This document shows, one piece after another, positions 52,552 to 62,581 of a stretch of 64,000 nt of DNA. The position numbers and the translations under genes are program-made. Each line of letters starts with the position of its first letter. The first letter of the stretch is position 1. The notes below the pieces were generated by a model that saw only the letters and a list, made by a program, of their open reading frames with translations, searched no databases and had not been told where the DNA came from. Source of the stretch: Vicinamibacterales bacterium (GTDB lineage: Bacteria; Acidobacteriota; Vicinamibacteria; Vicinamibacterales; UBA2999); assembly GCA_041659285.1 (NCBI GenBank), contig JBAZYO010000008.1, positions 186,001 through 250,000 on the forward strand, given 5' to 3'.

Positions 52552-52589
52552 AAAAAAACGCAGGGCGGGAAAGGAGACCCGCCCTGCGT
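52552..52589 (-). terminator. Rho-independent terminator of the TonB-dependent receptor gene
   Basis: On the minus strand a perfect 12-pair stem (left arm ACGCAGGGCGGG at 52558-52569 and its complement at 52578-52589) with an 8-base loop ends in seven T residues (52558-52552). It lies 24 bases after the receptor stop; the strongest terminator in the window. Confidence 0.92.
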
Positions 52590-52613
52590 ACCAATCCGGC
52601 GAGGGGCCGGATG

Positions 52614-55574
52614 CTAGAACTCGAGCCGCGCGCCGATCTGCACTTTTCTCGGCGAGTAGCTGGTGCTGTAGGCCGTGAGCAGCAGGAAGTTCGTGGATGC
52701 CTGGTTGCCGTTCGGGTTCGCGAAGTTGGTGCGGTTGGTCAGGTTGAAGAGGTCCGCCGAGATCTCGAGGCGGCGGCGCCCCTGCACGCGGAAGCCGTAG
52801 CCGAGCCGCATGTCGAGGCCGAAGAAGCCCGGGCCATAGGCGCCGTTGCGCTCAGCCTTGTAGTTGCTGACGGTGTAGGCGTTGTTGCCATTCCCCTTGT
52901 ACTCGGCCACTGGCAGCGGTTCGGTCAGCAGGCCGTTCAGGTCGGAATCGACGTTCTGGTTGACCAGGCTGAACGGCCGGCCGCTGATCGCGCGCGCCAC
53001 CCAGCTGACGTTGAGGCCGCCGGTCCGCGGAATCAGCGCGGTGCCGCTCACCGTGAAGTTGTGCCGGTTGTCGAAGTCGGTCGGTCCCTCGTTCAGTTCG
53101 AGCCGCATGTCGTCGCGCAGCTGGAAGCCGCTCTGCGGCGCGCCGTTGCCCGAGGTGTTGCCGTTCGACTTCGCCAGCGTGTACGACACCTGCGCGCTGT
53201 AGTTGTTGCTGAAGCGCTTCTTCACCTGGAGCATCAACGCGTTGTAGTCGAGCTCGCCGGTGTTCTGGTACTGGATGACGTTGGTCGTGAACGGGGCAAA
53301 GCCGGGGTACTTAGTCGCCAGGTCCGCGACGGCGGCGACCAACTGCGTATTGGGCACGCGCGTCAAGGTGGACGCGGCGACGGTGGGGTTGGAGCGTACC
53401 TGCGGGTTGAGGACCTTTGCCATCAGCAGGTCGCGCCCGCGCGAGTAGACGTAGTCCACGCTCACGCTCAGTTCCTCGCGCAGCTGCCGTTCGTAGCCGA
53501 TGCTGACTTCGTCGGTGTACGGCGTCCGGCGATCGGGGTTGTCCCAGGTGGCGCCGGTGTTCCGCAGCCGCTGGCCTCCCGGATACAGCTGGTTCAGCAG
53601 GGTGCGGTTCAGCACCGGCCCGTTGACCAGGAAGGGGTCGGTCGGCAACTGCCCGTTGCGCGGGCCGTTGTCGGCCGCCGCGGTCGGGAAGTTGACGAGG
53701 AACGAGCCGGTGAACGGCGTGCCGGTGTAGAGGCCGCCGATCACTTCGAAGTGCGTCTTGTCGAAGAAGCGCCCCACACCGATGCGGACCACGCTCTTGC
53801 CGCCGATGTCGTAGGTGAAGCCGAGGCGCGGCGCGATGTTGTTGGAGTCCACCGGGTGCTTGTCCGTCAGCGGGTCGTCGTCTTCGTCCGCGAACGGAAT
53901 CAGCTCCACGTCGTAGCGGGCGCCGAGGTTCAGCGTCACGTTGTTGCCGAGCCGCCACTTGTCCTGCGCGAATCCCGAAATATAGTGTGCCTTCTGGTAG
54001 AACACGTTCGGGCCGCCGACGCGGATGGACAGGCGGTCGGGATAGGTCGACGGCACCGCGGGATTGAACGGCACGTTGCTGCGGCCAAACGAGAAGGTGC
54101 CGTTCAGGTTGCCCTGGTTGGTGTTATAGGCGGTGGAGTACGAGTACTGCGCGCCAAACTTCACGTCGTGATCCCCGCCCTTGCCGGGGATGAACCACGC
54201 CAGCGTCTCTTCGACCTGGATGCCGTCGTTGACGCGTGCCGACGAGGTGTTGTCCTGCTGGTCGATGTAGTCCTGGTAGCCCAGCGTCACCGGACACTTC
54301 GACAGGTCACGACCGTTGGTGTTGAAGCAGTTGTTGGCAAACGCCACGTTCTCACGGGTCCAGGTGACGCGGAAGGTGCTGACCTTGGTGTTCGACAGCA
54401 CTACGTTGAGATTCCCCGACACGGTCTGGTCGACGTCCGACTCCTCGCGCGCCGCGGACGGGGCGGCGGCCTGTGTGCCGGTCGCGATAATCTGATTGAC
54501 CTGCGGCGATTGCTCGCGGAGCCAACGCACGCTATAGGTCGCGCTGTTGTTGATCTGGTGGTCGCCGCGGATGATGGTGTTCCACACGCGGTCCTGCGTG
54601 AGCTGGGTGCCGTTGTACTCGGGCCGCGCCGGGATGTTGATCGCGTTCGGCCGATCGATCGAGAAACGTTCCAGACTGGCGAAGAAGTGGATCTTGTTCT
54701 TCACGATCGGCCCGCCGAACGTGCCGCCCCACCGCTCGTACTTCGTCTCCGGTTTGGGCAGGTTGTTCTGCTTCGCAAAGAAATGGTTGGTCGTCAGCTT
54801 GGTGTCCTGCAGGAACCCGAAGGCGACGCCGCGGAAGTCGTTGGTGCCGGCCTTGGTCACGGCGTTGACGACGGCGCCCGAGGTGCGGCCGTACTGCGCG
54901 TCGTACTGGCCGGTGATCACCTGGAACTCCTGGATCGCCTCGATCGGCGTGCGCGCCTGCGTGCCCGCGCGCTGCCCGATCACGTCGTCGTTGTTGTTGC
55001 CGCCGTCGAGCATGTAGTTGTTGTTGCGGGGGTCCTGGCCGTTGACCGAGATCGAGTCGCTGCCGAACGACTCGGTGCTGACCGACGGCACGATGCCGGG
55101 CAGCAGCCCGACGAAGCCGATGAAGTTGCCGTTCACGCTGGGCAGCTTCACGAGCGTGTCGCTGGTGATGTTGCCGCCCAGTTCTTTCGACGTCAGGTCG
55201 ACGATCGGCGAGACGGCGGTGACGTTGACGGTCTCTTCGAGCCCGCCCACCGACATGGTGACGTCGATGCTGGTGGTCTTGCCGACTTCGAGGCGCAGAT
55301 CCTGCCGGTCGAACTTCTTGAAGCCCTGCAGCTCCGCGGTGGCGCGGTAGGTGCCGGGCACGAGGCCGCTGGCGATGAACGAACCGTCGGCGCCGGATAC
55401 CGTTTCGCGGTACATGCCGGTGGCCTGGTTGGTGACGGTCACGGTGACGCCGGGGAGGACCGCACCCTGCTCGTCGATGACGCGACCGCGCAGTTCAGAG
55501 GTGCCCTGCTGTGCCGACGCCGCCGTCGCGACCAGCACCATGGCGAACACCCAATTCCAAATCCGTAATTTCAT
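52614..55574 (-). CDS. TonB-dependent receptor with carboxypeptidase-regulatory-like domain
   Basis: 986 residues from ATG 55574 behind GGAGGTC. Signal peptide (about 1-23, ATAASAQQ). Residues 25-110 form the carboxypeptidase-regulatory-like beta domain (ELRGRVIDEQGAVLPGVTVTVTNQAT), the plug follows (about 115-270; MLDGGNNNDDVIG, SGAVVNAVTKAGTND), and the rest is the 22-strand barrel, with the usual C-terminal strand KVQIGARLEF. This Acidobacteriota/Bacteroidota-type (SusC/Oar-like) receptor imports large organic ligands. Upstream on the same strand lies a GntR regulator, with a CAA repeat between them. No SusD partner or TonB is nearby. Confidence 0.95.
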   Translation of the reverse strand: MKLRIWNWVFAMVLVATAASAQQGTSELRGRVIDEQGAVLPGVTVTVTNQATGMYRETVSGADGSFIASGLVPGTYRATAELQGFKKFDRQDLRLEVGKTTSIDVTMSVGGLEETVNVTAVSPIVDLTSKELGGNITSDTLVKLPSVNGNFIGFVGLLPGIVPSVSTESFGSDSISVNGQDPRNNNYMLDGGNNNDDVIGQRAGTQARTPIEAIQEFQVITGQYDAQYGRTSGAVVNAVTKAGTNDFRGVAFGFLQDTKLTTNHFFAKQNNLPKPETKYERWGGTFGGPIVKNKIHFFASLERFSIDRPNAINIPARPEYNGTQLTQDRVWNTIIRGDHQINNSATYSVRWLREQSPQVNQIIATGTQAAAPSAAREESDVDQTVSGNLNVVLSNTKVSTFRVTWTRENVAFANNCFNTNGRDLSKCPVTLGYQDYIDQQDNTSSARVNDGIQVEETLAWFIPGKGGDHDVKFGAQYSYSTAYNTNQGNLNGTFSFGRSNVPFNPAVPSTYPDRLSIRVGGPNVFYQKAHYISGFAQDKWRLGNNVTLNLGARYDVELIPFADEDDDPLTDKHPVDSNNIAPRLGFTYDIGGKSVVRIGVGRFFDKTHFEVIGGLYTGTPFTGSFLVNFPTAAADNGPRNGQLPTDPFLVNGPVLNRTLLNQLYPGGQRLRNTGATWDNPDRRTPYTDEVSIGYERQLREELSVSVDYVYSRGRDLLMAKVLNPQVRSNPTVAASTLTRVPNTQLVAAVADLATKYPGFAPFTTNVIQYQNTGELDYNALMLQVKKRFSNNYSAQVSYTLAKSNGNTSGNGAPQSGFQLRDDMRLELNEGPTDFDNRHNFTVSGTALIPRTGGLNVSWVARAISGRPFSLVNQNVDSDLNGLLTEPLPVAEYKGNGNNAYTVSNYKAERNGAYGPGFFGLDMRLGYGFRVQGRRRLEISADLFNLTNRTNFANPNGNQASTNFLLLTAYSTSYSPRKVQIGARLEF

Positions 55575-55595
55575 TCTGACCTCCGGGAAAGCAAG

Positions 55596-55610
55596 CAACA
55601 ACAACAACAA
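55596..55610. repeat. Trinucleotide (CAA)5 tract in the receptor's leader
   Basis: Five CAA units (plus one CAG) read TTG x5 on the transcribed minus strand. They fall between the GntR stop and the GGAGGTC ribosome site of the TonB receptor gene, about 20 bases before its ATG. Confidence 0.85.
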
Positions 55611-55628
55611 CAGAGACACTCTTTCAAG

Positions 55629-56315
55629 CTACCGTACGCCGACGCCGAGAATCTCGCCGCGCAGCAGTGCGTTCTTCATGCGATCGCTGCCGCAGTCGAG
55701 GTGGTCTTCCATCAACGCCTTCGCGCCGGCAGGATCCCGCCTCGCGATGGCATCGACAATCTGCAGGTGTGCTTCGCTGGCGCCGCCCTGGAACTGGGCG
55801 GGCGCCACGCCGAGCGAGAGGAAGCGATCGATCTGGCCGAGGCACCGCTCGATCAGCTCGGCGGCGAGCGTGTTGCGCGCGACGCGGGCAATCGCCAGGT
55901 GGAAGCGGGCGTTCATGGCCTCGGCTTCGCGATAGTCGTCGGCGCCCGAAAGCCGCGCCAGGTCCCGCAACACGTTCACATCGTCCGGCGTCGCGAGCTC
56001 CGCCGCGCGCGCGGCGGCGGCACCTTCCAACAGCCGGCGGACATCAAAGGTGTCGTGGACGGCTTGCACCGTGACGCGGGCCACGAAGTAGCCGCGGCCC
56101 TGGACGCGATCGAGGTAGCCCTCCTGCCACAAGCGCGACAGGCCTTCGCGAATCGGGGTGCGCGACATGCCGTGGGCGGCGGCCAGGGCCGGCTCCGACA
56201 GGGGCGCGCCGGGCGGATAGCGGCCGTCGATCATGCCGGCCTTGATGCTCCGGTAGGCGCGCTCCACCTGGGAGGCGTTGTCAGCGGCGGTTGGCGCGGA
56301 GTCTTTGTCCACCAT
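55629..56315 (-). CDS. GntR-family regulator with FCD ligand domain
   Basis: 228 residues. N-terminal winged helix (about 20-85): YRSIKAGMIDGRYPPGAPLSEPALAAAHGMSRTPIREGLSRLWQEGYL, wing RVQGRGYFVARV. C-terminal all-helical FCD domain (about 95-215), where the metal-ligand histidines likely fall at FHLAIAR and H-containing EDHLDCG. FCD regulators sense organic acids or sugars. It lies just upstream of the TonB receptor in the same direction, suggesting it controls uptake of that ligand. The upstream 197-base gap contains GTATAC at about 56336 and the palindrome GGCCAA-T-TTGGCC (56351-56363), either of which could be its operator. Confidence 0.9.
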   Translation of the reverse strand: MVDKDSAPTAADNASQVERAYRSIKAGMIDGRYPPGAPLSEPALAAAHGMSRTPIREGLSRLWQEGYLDRVQGRGYFVARVTVQAVHDTFDVRRLLEGAAAARAAELATPDDVNVLRDLARLSGADDYREAEAMNARFHLAIARVARNTLAAELIERCLGQIDRFLSLGVAPAQFQGGASEAHLQIVDAIARRDPAGAKALMEDHLDCGSDRMKNALLRGEILGVGVR

Positions 56316-56453
56316 ACCTGCGGAATCCAGTCAGTATACAGGCAGAAACAGGCCAATTTGGCCGAATCTGAGGATCGTTGTGCAATTTGCCCGGTTCGCG
56401 TGTCCATGGCGGGACTCGCGGCCCGTCGGTCTTGATCGTGTTGGTTCCCCTGC

Positions 56454-56483
56454 CGTGTGTCTATAATGAAACTTGAACACACG
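56454..56483 (+). promoter_or_regulatory. Inverted repeat around a -10 element upstream of the DUF4143 ATPase gene
   Basis: CGTGTGT (56454-56460) and ACACACG (56477-56483) flank a loop containing TATAAT (56462-56467), placed about 45 bases before the GTG start. A protein bound across the repeat would cover the -10. The -35 is not clear. Confidence 0.5.
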
Positions 56484-56512
56484 ATATTCATTTTTCATGT
56501 TAAACTGGTTTC

Positions 56513-57670
56513 GTGTTCGGCCGCGAAGATCACCTCCTGAACGTCCGTCGCCAGCTTCGGCGTCAGCCCGTGGTCGGATTGCTCGGGCCGCGGCAGATCG
56601 GCAAGACCACGGTGGCGAGGGCCATTGCCGCCGCCAGCGGCAAGGCGATGACCTACTTCGACCTCGAGGACCCGGCTGACCTTCGCCGGCTGGACGACGA
56701 GGCCACCGCGCTCGCGGACCTGAAGGGGCTGGTCGTCATTGACGAGGTGCAGCGGCGACCCGAACTGTTCCCAGTGCTCCGGGTCCTGGCCGACCGGCCG
56801 CGGCGCCCGGCGTCATTTCTTGTCCTCGGCAGTGCCTCGCCGCACTTACTGAAGCAGAGTTCCGAGACGCTCGCCGGCCGCGTGACTTATCACGAGCTCG
56901 ATGGCTTCGGTCTCGCCGACGTGGGCGCCGCATCCTGGCGGAAGCTCTGGCTGCGCGGCGGCTATCCCCGGAGCTACCTGGCTCGCAACGATGCCGAGAG
57001 CATGGCGTGGCGCGGCGACCTGCGACGCACCTACATTGAGCAGGACCTTCCTGCCCTGGGCCCCGGCTACCCGGCCAGGACCATCGAGCGCGTCTGGGAG
57101 ATGCTCGCGCACTATCACGGCCAGATCTGGAACGGATCCGAGATCGCCCGCTCATTCGGCGTGTCGCACCCGACCAGCCGTCGCTACCTGGATCTGCTCG
57201 TCGACACCTTCATGGTGCGCCTGTTGCCGCCATGGAGCGAGAACGCCGGCAAGCGGGTCGTGAAATCCCCCAAGCTGTATTTCCGCGACGTCGGCCTCCT
57301 GCACCATCTGCTCGGCATCCAGCGCGCGGACGACCTGGTGCGGCACCCCAAGGTGGGCGCCTCCTTCGAGGGATTTGCCATCGACGCGGTGATCCGTCGT
57401 CTTGGCGCGGATCGTCGCGAGTGCCATTTCTGGGCCACGCACCAAGGGGCTGAACTGGACCTGCTCGTGGTCCGCGGCGGCACGCGGTTGGGCTTTGAGA
57501 TCAAGCACACCGTGGCGCCGGAGGTGACCAAGTCCATGAGGATTGCGCTCACCGACCTTGGCCTCGATCGGCTCGATGTCATTCATGTCGGCAAGGACAC
57601 CTACCCGCTGACGGAACGGATTCGGGCGGTGGCCTTCGATCGCCTGCACCAGGACGTGCGCCCCCTTTGA
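56513..57670 (+). CDS. AAA+ ATPase with DUF4143 domain
   Basis: 385 residues from GTG 56513. P-loop GLLGPRQIGKTTVARAI (GPRQxGKTT hallmark), Walker B VVIDEVQRRPELFPVL, sensor LVLGSASP; then the DUF4143 C-terminal half with WLRGGYPRSYLA, the winged-helix-like SEIARSFGVSHPTSRRYLDLL and the restriction-endonuclease-like core GASFEGFAIDAVIR...ELDLLV...FEIKHT (E..D..ExK). The family is widespread and mostly uncharacterised, often standing alone as here; a DNA-related role is inferred from the nuclease-like core. No transposase or toxin partner is adjacent. Confidence 0.92.
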   Translation: MFGREDHLLNVRRQLRRQPVVGLLGPRQIGKTTVARAIAAASGKAMTYFDLEDPADLRRLDDEATALADLKGLVVIDEVQRRPELFPVLRVLADRPRRPASFLVLGSASPHLLKQSSETLAGRVTYHELDGFGLADVGAASWRKLWLRGGYPRSYLARNDAESMAWRGDLRRTYIEQDLPALGPGYPARTIERVWEMLAHYHGQIWNGSEIARSFGVSHPTSRRYLDLLVDTFMVRLLPPWSENAGKRVVKSPKLYFRDVGLLHHLLGIQRADDLVRHPKVGASFEGFAIDAVIRRLGADRRECHFWATHQGAELDLLVVRGGTRLGFEIKHTVAPEVTKSMRIALTDLGLDRLDVIHVGKDTYPLTERIRAVAFDRLHQDVRPL

Positions 57671-57703
57671 CAGGGTACGGACCTTCGCGCGGTCGAGAGG
57701 CGG

Positions 57704-58105
57704 CTAGCGGGTATTGCCGTCCATGCCGACGTTCGACAGCCGGTCGGCGTCCTTGTTCATCTCGCGCGGCACGTGGGAAAAGCTGACGTTGCCGATCTGC
57801 ATGACCAGCATCTTCGCGCGCAAATAGAGCGGCTTGAGGCCTTCGTTCTTCACCCGGTAGTTGCCGCGCATCTGCTCGACCAGCAGCAGGGAATCACCCT
57901 TTACCGCGAGCGCCGTGACGTCGTGATCCGCAGCCCATTGCAGGGCGGCAATGAGACCGTGGTACTCGGCGACGTTGTTGGTGGCGGTGCCGAGGGCGCC
58001 GCTCAACTCGGCCAGCACGGTGCCGGCGTCGTCGACGATGTACGCGCCCCAGCCGGCGGGGCCAGGATTGCCCCGCGAGCCGCCGTCGAAGTAAGCAGTA
58101 ATCAA
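57704..58105 (-). CDS. rnhA: Ribonuclease HI
   Basis: 133 residues; the only start codon in position is TTG 58105, which overlaps the stop of the zinc-ribbon gene (TTGA). Catalytic acidic residues: Asp7 (FDGGSRGNPGP), Glu (NVAEYHGL), Asp (VKGDS) and Asp (NKDADRLSN), so complete. It cuts RNA in RNA-DNA hybrids, including R-loops and Okazaki primers. Last gene of the dnaG-rpoD operon here. Confidence 0.92.
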   Translation of the reverse strand: MITAYFDGGSRGNPGPAGWGAYIVDDAGTVLAELSGALGTATNNVAEYHGLIAALQWAADHDVTALAVKGDSLLLVEQMRGNYRVKNEGLKPLYLRAKMLVMQIGNVSFSHVPREMNKDADRLSNVGMDGNTR

Positions 58106-58845
58106 GGTGCCGGAGGTGCCTCAGGTGCCTTGGGTACCTGAGGTGCGATGAAGTAGAGAATCCGGTTGCAGCTGTCGCACTGCACGATCTGATCGTTCTT
58201 CAACACGTTGACGAACACCGCGGGACGGAGGCGGACCTGGCACACCGTGCAGCGCTCGCCTTCGGCGCGGGCGACGGCGGTGCCGCGGACCTTGGCGATG
58301 CGGGCGAAGGTGTCAACCAGGCCCTTGTCGTTCAGCCCGCCGATCAGGCTGGCGCGGGCGGTGGCGCACTCGATCACCACGGCCTGCTGCACGATGACGT
58401 CCTGTTCGATGCCGCCGCGCTCGGTGCCCACCTTGGCCTGGGCAGCCTTCAGGGCGGCCTCGGCCTTCTTGATAGTGGCGTTGATCTCGTCGACCTCCAT
58501 CATGTTGAGCAGGATCTTCTCTTCCTGTGCGCCAACCTCGGTCGCCGCGGCGTCGATCTGATGTTGCATCGCGCGGAACTCTTCGTTGGTCTTGACCTGC
58601 ATCAACTGGTCTTTGTACTTGGCCTGTCGCTGCTGGACGGCGGCGAGGTCCTTGTCGATCAGGCTGCGGCGGGTCTTGCTGTCGGCGAGGGCGTGTTTGG
58701 CCGCCTCGAGGGCGGCGGTGGCGTCGTGCAGGAGGGCGTCGAGCGCAGCGATGCGGCCGGGTGCCTCCGCGATGGCCTTGGCGGCCACCGCGGCTTTGCT
58801 TTCGATCTCTTGCAGTCGGATCAGGCGTTCAAGATCGGGAAGCAT
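58102..58845 (-). CDS. Coiled-coil protein with C4-type zinc ribbon (COG1579)
   Basis: 247 residues. Residues 1-180 are heptad-rich (long antiparallel coiled coil). The C-terminus has the four-Cys ribbon CTVCQVRL...CDSCNRIL. Proteins of this family bind nucleic acid-like ligands but have no firm function. ATG 58845 follows AAGGA, which lies just after the 3' end of the tRNA gene, so the tRNA 3' end and this ribosome site are adjacent. Its stop overlaps the RNase HI start. Confidence 0.88.
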   Translation of the reverse strand: MLPDLERLIRLQEIESKAAVAAKAIAEAPGRIAALDALLHDATAALEAAKHALADSKTRRSLIDKDLAAVQQRQAKYKDQLMQVKTNEEFRAMQHQIDAAATEVGAQEEKILLNMMEVDEINATIKKAEAALKAAQAKVGTERGGIEQDVIVQQAVVIECATARASLIGGLNDKGLVDTFARIAKVRGTAVARAEGERCTVCQVRLRPAVFVNVLKNDQIVQCDSCNRILYFIAPQVPKAPEAPPAP

Positions 58846-58860
58846 TGGTCCTTAAAGAAG

Positions 58861-58934
<74 letters not shown>

Positions 58935-58938
58935 TCGG

Positions 58939-60651
<1,713 letters not shown>

Positions 60652-60723
60652 ATTGCGTGCGACCCCCTGAAACCTATGTGTGGAGGCAATCCCGTAGGAA
60701 TGTCCTCGAGAGTGCGGAGCCCT

Positions 60724-62505
60724 CTATTGTAGCTCCTTTGGCGGCTTCATCGCCTCCAGCAGACGGACCATTCGCTGCTTTTGCTCAAGCAGCGCCATCG
60801 ATGCCGGGCCGCTATCCCCCATATTCTGCAAGCGGTTGAGCTCTCTTTGGACGTCCGCCAATTCCCGCTCGAGCCGGACGTACTTAATTGCCACCACGCA
60901 CAGATCCGGAAGGATGGCCGGAGCGAAGGGCTCAGCCGCCACGGAGGCCAGCAATTCCGCCTCCTGAGTACTTAGACGCTCCATGAGCGCACCAGGCACA
61001 TCCTCGGGCCGCACCGTGAGCTCCTGGGCCGTCCGCAGTATGTTCGCCGTGCTAAGTCCTTTCAAGTCTTCTGGTTCCAGCTGATTCAGCCACTTCAGCG
61101 TGCCCGCCGGGTCGTGCACCAGGCTCCAAATCAGGCCCTTTTCCGCTTTCCTGACGTTGCCCTGCAGGCTCGGCACCCGCTCGGCCGGCAGCTCGGTCTT
61201 CCTGGCCGCTGCCGCCTTCCTGATTTCGGCTCGAACCACGCTTTCCGTCACCCGGGCCTTGTGCGCGAGGCGATCCGCGAATTGATCGCGGACCGCGGGG
61301 TCCGGAATGCGTGCCGCCACGCCCAGCATCCTGGTCAGGAATTCACGCCGGTTGTCGTCGCGGGTCAGATCCTGGCCGGCCGCCGCCCGGTCGAGCAGGA
61401 ATTCCAGGTACGGCCGCGAGTGCTTGAGCTGATCGCGGAACCCGTCCGCGCCGTGCTTCTGAATGAAGGTGTCGGGATCGCCGCCGCCCGGCAGCGTCAT
61501 CACGTTCACGACGAAGCCTTCGCTGACCAGCAGTTCCGAGCTGCGCTCGGCCGCAGTCTGGCCGGCGCTGTCGGGGTCGTAGCACAGCACCGTCTTCGAC
61601 GTGAAGCGATGCAGGATCTGCGCCTGCTGCGCCGTCAACGCGGTGCCGCACGTCGCCACCACCGGGAAGCCACCCGCCTGGTAGACCTGCGCGAAATCGA
61701 AATAGCCCTCGACGATGATCGCGTAGCGCACCTTGCGCAGATCGCCTTTCGTGAGGTTCAGGCCGTAGAGCGTGCGGCTCTTGGTGTAGATCGGCGTTTC
61801 GGGCGAGTTAAGGTACTTCGGTTGCTGATCCTTTTCCAGAGCCCGTCCCCCGAAGGCGATCACCGTGCCCGTGTCGCGCGCAATCGGGATCATCAGGCGG
61901 TTTCTGAACCGATCGCCCTCGCTGCCATCGTCCCGCCGGCTGACCAGGCCGCTGGTGACCAGTTGCAGCGGAGAGAAGCCCTGCTTCACGAGGCGCTGGC
62001 GCAGCGCGTCGCGGCCCTGCGGCGCGAAGCCAAGCTGCAGCTGGTCGATCGTCTCCTGCGTGAGGCCGCGATCCTTCAGCAGGTATTCGCGGATGCGGGC
62101 TCCCGCGGCCGACGCCAGCTGCTCGCGGAAGTGGGTCACCGCCACTTCGTGAATCTTGACGAGCGCTTCGCGTTCGGCGGCGGTCTCGCGTTGCTCGCCC
62201 GTCGCCTCCATCTCCGGGATCGGAATCCCGAAGCGCTGCGCCAGGGTGCGGACCGCCTCCTGGAAGCCAATCTTGTCCTGCAGTTCGATGAACTTGAAGA
62301 CGTCCCCGCCGACGCCGCAGCCGAAGCAGTGGAAGAAGCCGCGGTCGCGGTTGACGTTGAACGACGGGGTCTTCTCGCCGTGGAACGGGCACAGGCCCTT
62401 GTAAGTGGCGCCGGCCTTGCGCAGCGAGACGGAGTCCGACACGACGGCCACAATGTCGGCTGCCGAGCGGACTTCGTCGATGAAACTCTGAGGGAACAGG
62501 GCCAC
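60724..62505 (-). CDS. dnaG: DNA primase DnaG
   Basis: 593 residues. N-terminal CHC2 zinc ribbon (CPFHGEKTPSFNV...FHCFGCGVGGD), the core KDRGLTQETIDQLQLGFAP, and the TOPRIM acidic cluster (IIVEGYFDFAQVYQAG, YDPDSAGQTAAERS). A C-terminal helicase-binding domain of about 150 residues follows residue 440. It makes primers for replication. First gene of a minus-strand operon with rpoD 72 bases downstream; the gap contains no obvious promoter or terminator. Confidence 0.95.
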   Translation of the reverse strand: MALFPQSFIDEVRSAADIVAVVSDSVSLRKAGATYKGLCPFHGEKTPSFNVNRDRGFFHCFGCGVGGDVFKFIELQDKIGFQEAVRTLAQRFGIPIPEMEATGEQRETAAEREALVKIHEVAVTHFREQLASAAGARIREYLLKDRGLTQETIDQLQLGFAPQGRDALRQRLVKQGFSPLQLVTSGLVSRRDDGSEGDRFRNRLMIPIARDTGTVIAFGGRALEKDQQPKYLNSPETPIYTKSRTLYGLNLTKGDLRKVRYAIIVEGYFDFAQVYQAGGFPVVATCGTALTAQQAQILHRFTSKTVLCYDPDSAGQTAAERSSELLVSEGFVVNVMTLPGGGDPDTFIQKHGADGFRDQLKHSRPYLEFLLDRAAAGQDLTRDDNRREFLTRMLGVAARIPDPAVRDQFADRLAHKARVTESVVRAEIRKAAAARKTELPAERVPSLQGNVRKAEKGLIWSLVHDPAGTLKWLNQLEPEDLKGLSTANILRTAQELTVRPEDVPGALMERLSTQEAELLASVAAEPFAPAILPDLCVVAIKYVRLERELADVQRELNRLQNMGDSGPASMALLEQKQRMVRLLEAMKPPKELQ

Positions 62506-62581
62506 GTGGTTTACAGCCGTCGGCGTCCTCGAACGGACAACCTCAGCTTAGCGCATGGCGCCGGCTCGGCCGACGGCGTTG

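Noticed and set aside
52611..55568. 985-codon open frame antisense to the TonB-dependent receptor
   Set aside because: Composition is Val/Arg/Ala/His repeats with no domain; it is the complement of a conserved receptor with signal peptide, ribosome site and terminator on the other strand.
56513..57670. Mobile or defence element based on the DUF4143 ATPase
   Set aside because: The protein family is common as a solitary chromosomal gene; no transposase, terminal repeats, toxin or other defence gene lies beside it.
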